Shown one piece after another: positions 59,926 to 64,000 of a stretch of DNA of 64,000 nt. Position 1 is the stretch's first letter. The number at the start of each line of letters is the position of its first letter. The notes below the pieces were generated by a model that saw only the letters and a program-made list of their open reading frames with translations, ran no database searches and was not told where the DNA came from. The translations under genes and the position numbers were made by a program. This DNA comes from Strongylocentrotus droebachiensis. Lineage: Eukaryota; Echinodermata; Echinoidea; Camarodonta; Strongylocentrotidae. The stretch covers positions 841,001-905,000 of the forward strand of contig JAVYIG010000036.1 of assembly GCA_035222895.1 (NCBI GenBank). The letters are read 5' to 3'.

Positions 59926-60000
59926 GGTCGCCATGACGACTCGTGCTATGGATGCCTGGATGAGCTTCACCTTCTGAATGTGGTAGTTGCGAAGAAGAAG
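59926..60000 (+). CDS. Possible in-frame cassette exon (unproven)
   Basis: Between exons F and G, AG at 59924-59925 is followed by 75 nt without a stop, then a donor AAG/GTAAGC at 60001. The segment is 25 codons, phase 0 at both ends, so it could be spliced between the neighbours without changing the frame. It encodes GRHDDSCYGCLDELHLLNVV, then VAKKK, and its codons look like those of the accepted exons. Against it: the acceptor has a poor pyrimidine tract (GGGTATCTGTCAAAG), the vertebrate protein has no obvious counterpart, and a stop-free 25-codon run is common by chance. Confidence 0.25.
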
Positions 60001-62422
60001 GTAAGCAGGACTATAGCCTTTCAAGTAAGTTTGAAGACTTCTTCCCAAGAAGAATCTTTGGAGGTGGTCTAACATTGGACCCTCTACCTCAGATTTGCCC
60101 TTTGCAAGTGATGAAAGGCCAACAGTGTATGTGCTTTCAAATTCTGGTGTAAGTATGTATAGCCCCTCTCACTTTTGATGAGCTATGTTCAATCTATCCC
60201 AACCTTCTGTATCTGAGTAGTAGAAAGAGCATTGAAAGAGAAATAACTGTTATTTGAATCCATCTCAATTTTTTTTCTTCTAAACTGTTCTTTATTTTGT
60301 CAAACTACCATGTGTCCCACTGGGCACCTAACTGCACATTTGATAAGGGGATAGTATAGATGTAGTGTTCTTTTGAACGTGGGTGAGTTATGAAGTGCTT
60401 TCGGAAATGGATAGGTCAATGGGATGCCAGTCGTGGAGTGGAATCCCGAGTGGACAAATTATGTGGGCCAGTGTTTTGCCATTGATAACGTGCGAAGCAC
60501 TGGTGATACATCCACAAGTATTACTTTAGCTTGATCCTCTTCACACCGTTTCTGTTAGGGTTAATTTTTGCCTTGTCACCGTCTTTCTCTTAACCGAAAA
60601 ACTGAACGTGACTCAGAGAATGTCATCAAGTAAAAATCAAAACCTGCCAGTCTTCATTATCTTTGAAAGCAAATGAAAATCTTTTTTTTTTAAGTAGTGA
60701 AAGCAAAGAGAACTACAGAATCTTTTTTTGATGCAATTCCCACACAACGTGCACCAGTTTCTCACATGTACGTGATCCGTAAACACAACACGCCCCCTTG
60801 GCTCCCTCGCTGAGAGGCGTTACCCACGATGCACTCTGCCTTCTTTGAAATTGACGAGGGGGAAGGAGGGGAAGCAATCGACAAAAGGAGCATCCGTAAT
60901 ACGCTTAACGATTTCCGCAGACGAGGGCACACAGTGTGCGTATAATGGATAGACCTGTCTGCCGGTCAAATCATTTTGGGATTGATATGTTTGTGATTGA
61001 AAATCCAGACGTCATTCCAATATCTTCCTGTCCTTAAGGATACCGTAATCTCCGGCCGGCAATATTGCAGGGTAATTGGGAGGATTCTACCTTGTTTCAT
61101 TCCTGGTTGGAGGATGGACATATCAGCTCTATAATTTTATTATGAAATTAAAAATAATGATTTGCACATTGTTTTAAACAATTAAAGTTCCTTTGAGTAA
61201 TTTTTGAAGATTAAACAAAATTTGTCTGTATGAATGATATATTCCTCTACAAAGTTTATCTAACATTGTGATCTTAAATCCAGTGTTGGTGGGGTTTTTT
61301 TCTTCTTCAGTTGATGTTAAAGAAAAAATATTAATAAATCCATTAAAATGAGGAATCAAAGTGTTTTTTTGGTGGATGATATTTTGTAAAGATTCTGAAC
61401 ACCTTTGGAGGCTATCAAGTATCAATTATTTATGAGTGAAGTAGAATTAAAGATAAGTTGTGAGTTTAGAAGGGTTAATCGTGACTATCTGACATCAGTG
61501 GACAGTATGCATTCTAACACTCAATGAAGCTTCAAATTTGTGTATGTTTGTAAACTGGATCATCCCCTGTTAAAAACAGATGAATTGACATATGCCATAG
61601 TTATGCACCACACTGTAATATTGGGATCTTAATACACAAGCTTCCATGCTCTCTATCTATCTATAGTCATTACGAGATGATGCACAAAGTATCTCTCGCT
61701 TGAAGATGATGTATTCCTGATGTATTCCGGGCTCCTAGGCCTGCCTTGTGTCAACATGTGTTCTTGTCATCAAAAGCCAGTCAGCAGTAATTGAGATGAA
61801 TATTCCCTCTGATTTATAATGGCATCTCAATCTCTCTCTCTTTCTTCTCTCTGTTCTCATTTGCTCCTCCGCCACTTTCTCCCTAGTTCCATTTTCTTCC
61901 TGATTTAGCATGTCATCTCTGTGTTTCCTACTCTGTCTCTCCCTTTCTCTTGCTCTTTTTCTCTCTCTCTCTGTCTGTGTTTGTTTTTATATTAAATCTC
62001 TTCCTTTCTTCTTTCTCTATTTCTCTGTTTCTCCATATCTCTCTTTTGTATCCCCTCTCTTCCCCCTCTGTCCCCCCTCCCTCCCCCCTCCCTTTTCCCT
62101 TAATCCCCTCTTTTATTTCACCACCCCTTTCTCTTTTGTTTTCTATTTCTTTCCTCCACACACTACCTGTAATGGATTCTACTTCTCTGCTGGCTATAAT
62201 TTCATTTTCAAATATTATTGTTTGGTTAAGAACATTGTTGATTATCATTGTTCATATTGTTATTGAACTGAGCAGACTAATTTGAATTAATTAATTGATT
62301 TTCTGTCTTTCATATTTCATCCTTTGTATGGACATCACATTGGGCAATCTATATTGAAACAAATCGATTAATCTATCTCTTTGTATTGTTCTCTTCCCTC
62401 TCTCTTATGTTCTCCTATGTAG

Positions 62423-62476
62423 GGTCTGTTGCATCTCAAGAATGGATGGCTCATGAAGAGAGATTCAGAACAAGAG
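62423..62476 (+). CDS. MPRIP: MPRIP-like exon G: start of second PH domain
   Basis: 18 codons, phase 0 at both ends, acceptor ATGTAG and donor GTAAAT. It encodes GLLHLKNGWLMKRDSEQE. The K-x-G-W-L-x-K pattern is the first strand of a PH domain, and family members have Leu-Leu-x-(Phe/Leu)-Lys-x-Gly-Trp-Leu-x-Lys at the same place, before a short acidic/Gln turn and Trp-Lys-Lys-His-Trp-Phe-Val-Leu. That next block is not present in the remaining 1.5 kb, so the next exon lies beyond the window. The recognised exons together give 523 residues. Confidence 0.87.
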
Positions 62477-64000
62477 GTAAATGATGATAACACTACAGAT
62501 GATAATGAAATGGGGGTGAACCCATTTGTTTATTTTTTTGTTCATGGGGGGGGGGGGGGAGGGGGCATTTACACTTGGCTTTATTTTGTCAAAGGTATAG
62601 TACATGTACATGTAGTTTTAGGCCAAGGATTGCAAAAGGACCCTATTGTACCCTCCCCCTCCCCCATTTTTTAACAATTTTTTTTTTGTTAATGGGGGGG
62701 GGGGATGTTTGCCCCTACCCGAGTCCCTTTTAATGATGGGCACTTTCTTCAAAAGCTATGGGATTACATTATAGGTCATTGTACTGTTAGCAATTTTTTT
62801 TTAGGCAATCTGTTTCATTTATGTTACAAAAGATGACTTACCTAAATTATTTTATGTTGAGTCTATTGCTGATTCTTGGCATTCCTGAACAGTCATTACA
62901 AGTCTAGATTCATCAAATTATTATTTTTAGAACATTTCAAACAATGGCATATTTTCTTATAATACATTTTCATGTTGGCATATTTTCAACCTTGAGAAAA
63001 ACTTTTGGGTCACACAAATAGTGTCTCCCTTTACAGAACTTGGTGAGGTCCCCATATCTCTGTAAATTGGGTAATCCTACTCCTCCCGTTTATCTCTAGA
63101 CCCAACTGTCATATCAACTTACATCTTCAAAACTAGTTATTCATACGATATTTCTATATACTATGTTTTTATCCAGCCTCTCTATGCCCATTCCGCTACA
63201 CAATGATTCTTTCATAAAACGTTTCTTTATACGAGTTTTGAATAAAAAACCTCAAAGTCTGAACAGTGCATCAGTCACCTGTTCTAGTCATGTAGCCATG
63301 TGACAGTCCTTTAGACTTAGGGATTAAGCACTAATCCAGCGTCTGTAGATTACTTGTGTGTAAAAAGGCATGAAGTCTGTAAATTTACTCTCATAGGCGG
63401 CAGGGATCTGAAAGGTATCTTTTAATCCTGGATTTCTTTGATCTCCAAACGTTTTCCAAGGTTTTTCTGTAGCCGTAACGGTTTATTGCTAGGAAGTGGC
63501 TCGTACAATTTAGTAGTTATTACAAGGCATTTGGTACCTCAGAAACCCCGGTGAGATAATTAATCATGCGGTTGACTTAAGATATTCAAGGTACTCTAAA
63601 AGTATGTCTATAACTTAATTTTATTTGGATTGCCCTCCCCCCTCCTCCTACATTCTAATCTAGATTACTGTAAATATCTTGCTGCAAAATAAGCGAACCG
63701 CAACTCTTAATTTTGCAATTTTATGAAACTTTTTTTTGTCGCAAAACACAACTAACAAAGCAAACACATAAACATGCAAACAACAAAAAAACAAATTTTT
63801 ACTCTCTGTGAAATGTCAGTCTATTTTGTGGATTTACATTATTCACTTTCAAACATATTATCAAGAAGATACTCATGGCATATTTCATTCCTGCCTCTTG
63901 TCCCCCCCCCCCCCCCCCCCTGCTAACCAAAGTATAAACCTTTAAGTGAGGCCTATATAATTAATTTATTTTCCTTTTGTCTTAAACATCAGTTATTATG
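62477..64000 (+). other. MPRIP: Intron 7, partial
   Basis: Starts GTAAAT and runs to the edge. G runs lie at 62546-62559 and about 62694-62703, and a 19-base C run at 63902-63920. No exon, element or other gene is seen. Confidence 0.75.

Larger units (their letters stand above)
59398..62422 (+). other. MPRIP: Intron 6 (3.0 kb)
   Basis: GTAGGT to CTCTTATGTTCTCCTATGTAG. Contains a GA microsatellite (59655-59734), the possible cassette exon 59926-60000, and a CT-rich stretch at 61820-62150. Between 60010 and 61800 I see unique DNA only; the GC-richer segment 60760-60920 has no recognised feature. Confidence 0.75.

Noticed and set aside
1..64000. Search for tRNA, rRNA, CRISPR arrays, operons or other prokaryote-type systems
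   Set aside because: No cloverleaf, regular direct-repeat/spacer array or clustered short-spaced ORFs were seen; the window is intron-rich eukaryotic DNA.

Overview
The window is eukaryotic, AT-rich and gene-sparse. The only gene I can support is the 5'/middle part of one long plus-strand gene, in seven recognised coding exons. All of them keep the reading frame across good GT-AG junctions. The product matches myosin phosphatase Rho-interacting protein (MPRIP, also called M-RIP or p116RIP). The large introns, many short inverted-repeat transposons and tandem repeats, and long G or C runs suggest a marine invertebrate deuterostome. I think an echinoderm such as a sea urchin most likely, but this is inference and no species marker is present.

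Layout. 1-10116: no recognised exon; it is upstream flank or the intron after an unseen N-terminal exon, and it holds several TIR elements and a large tandem array. 10117-43782: four small exons (10117-10197, 37686-37751, 39521-39672, 43689-43782) that together encode the first PH domain. Intron 1 is 27.5 kb. 57396-58427: one 344-codon exon encoding a Ser/Thr- and Arg/Lys-rich, probably disordered linker. 59308-59397: a 30-codon exon with further basophilic-kinase-like sites. 62423-62476: the first 18 codons of the second PH domain. The gene runs off the right edge. The remaining PH2, the Rho- and MYPT1-binding regions and the coiled coil are not in the window. The known family binds F-actin, RhoA and the myosin phosphatase targeting subunit, and so controls myosin II dephosphorylation.

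The non-coding DNA is mostly small mobile elements and satellites. They include a family of about 60-bp hairpins with near 23-nt arms (core GAGCCAGAAGGG...TTAACTC, at least five hairpins plus single arms and one 251-bp element with the same ends). There are three copies of a fold-back element filled with AGCCCGCTATTT motifs, two opposite copies of a TTAA-flanked element of about 400 bp, and a 233-bp element with a clean 5-bp target duplication. Others are an hAT-like element, a 207-bp near-perfect hairpin, a 157-bp tandem array carrying AGGTCA-type direct repeats, and more than twenty G or C runs of 10 bases or more.

I see no rRNA, tRNA, CRISPR array, operon or prokaryotic system. Most long open frames are in low-complexity or repeat DNA and are not genes. 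The most interesting undescribed candidates are the short hairpin family, the long hairpin at 42165-42371, and a possible frame-preserving cassette exon at 59926-60000.
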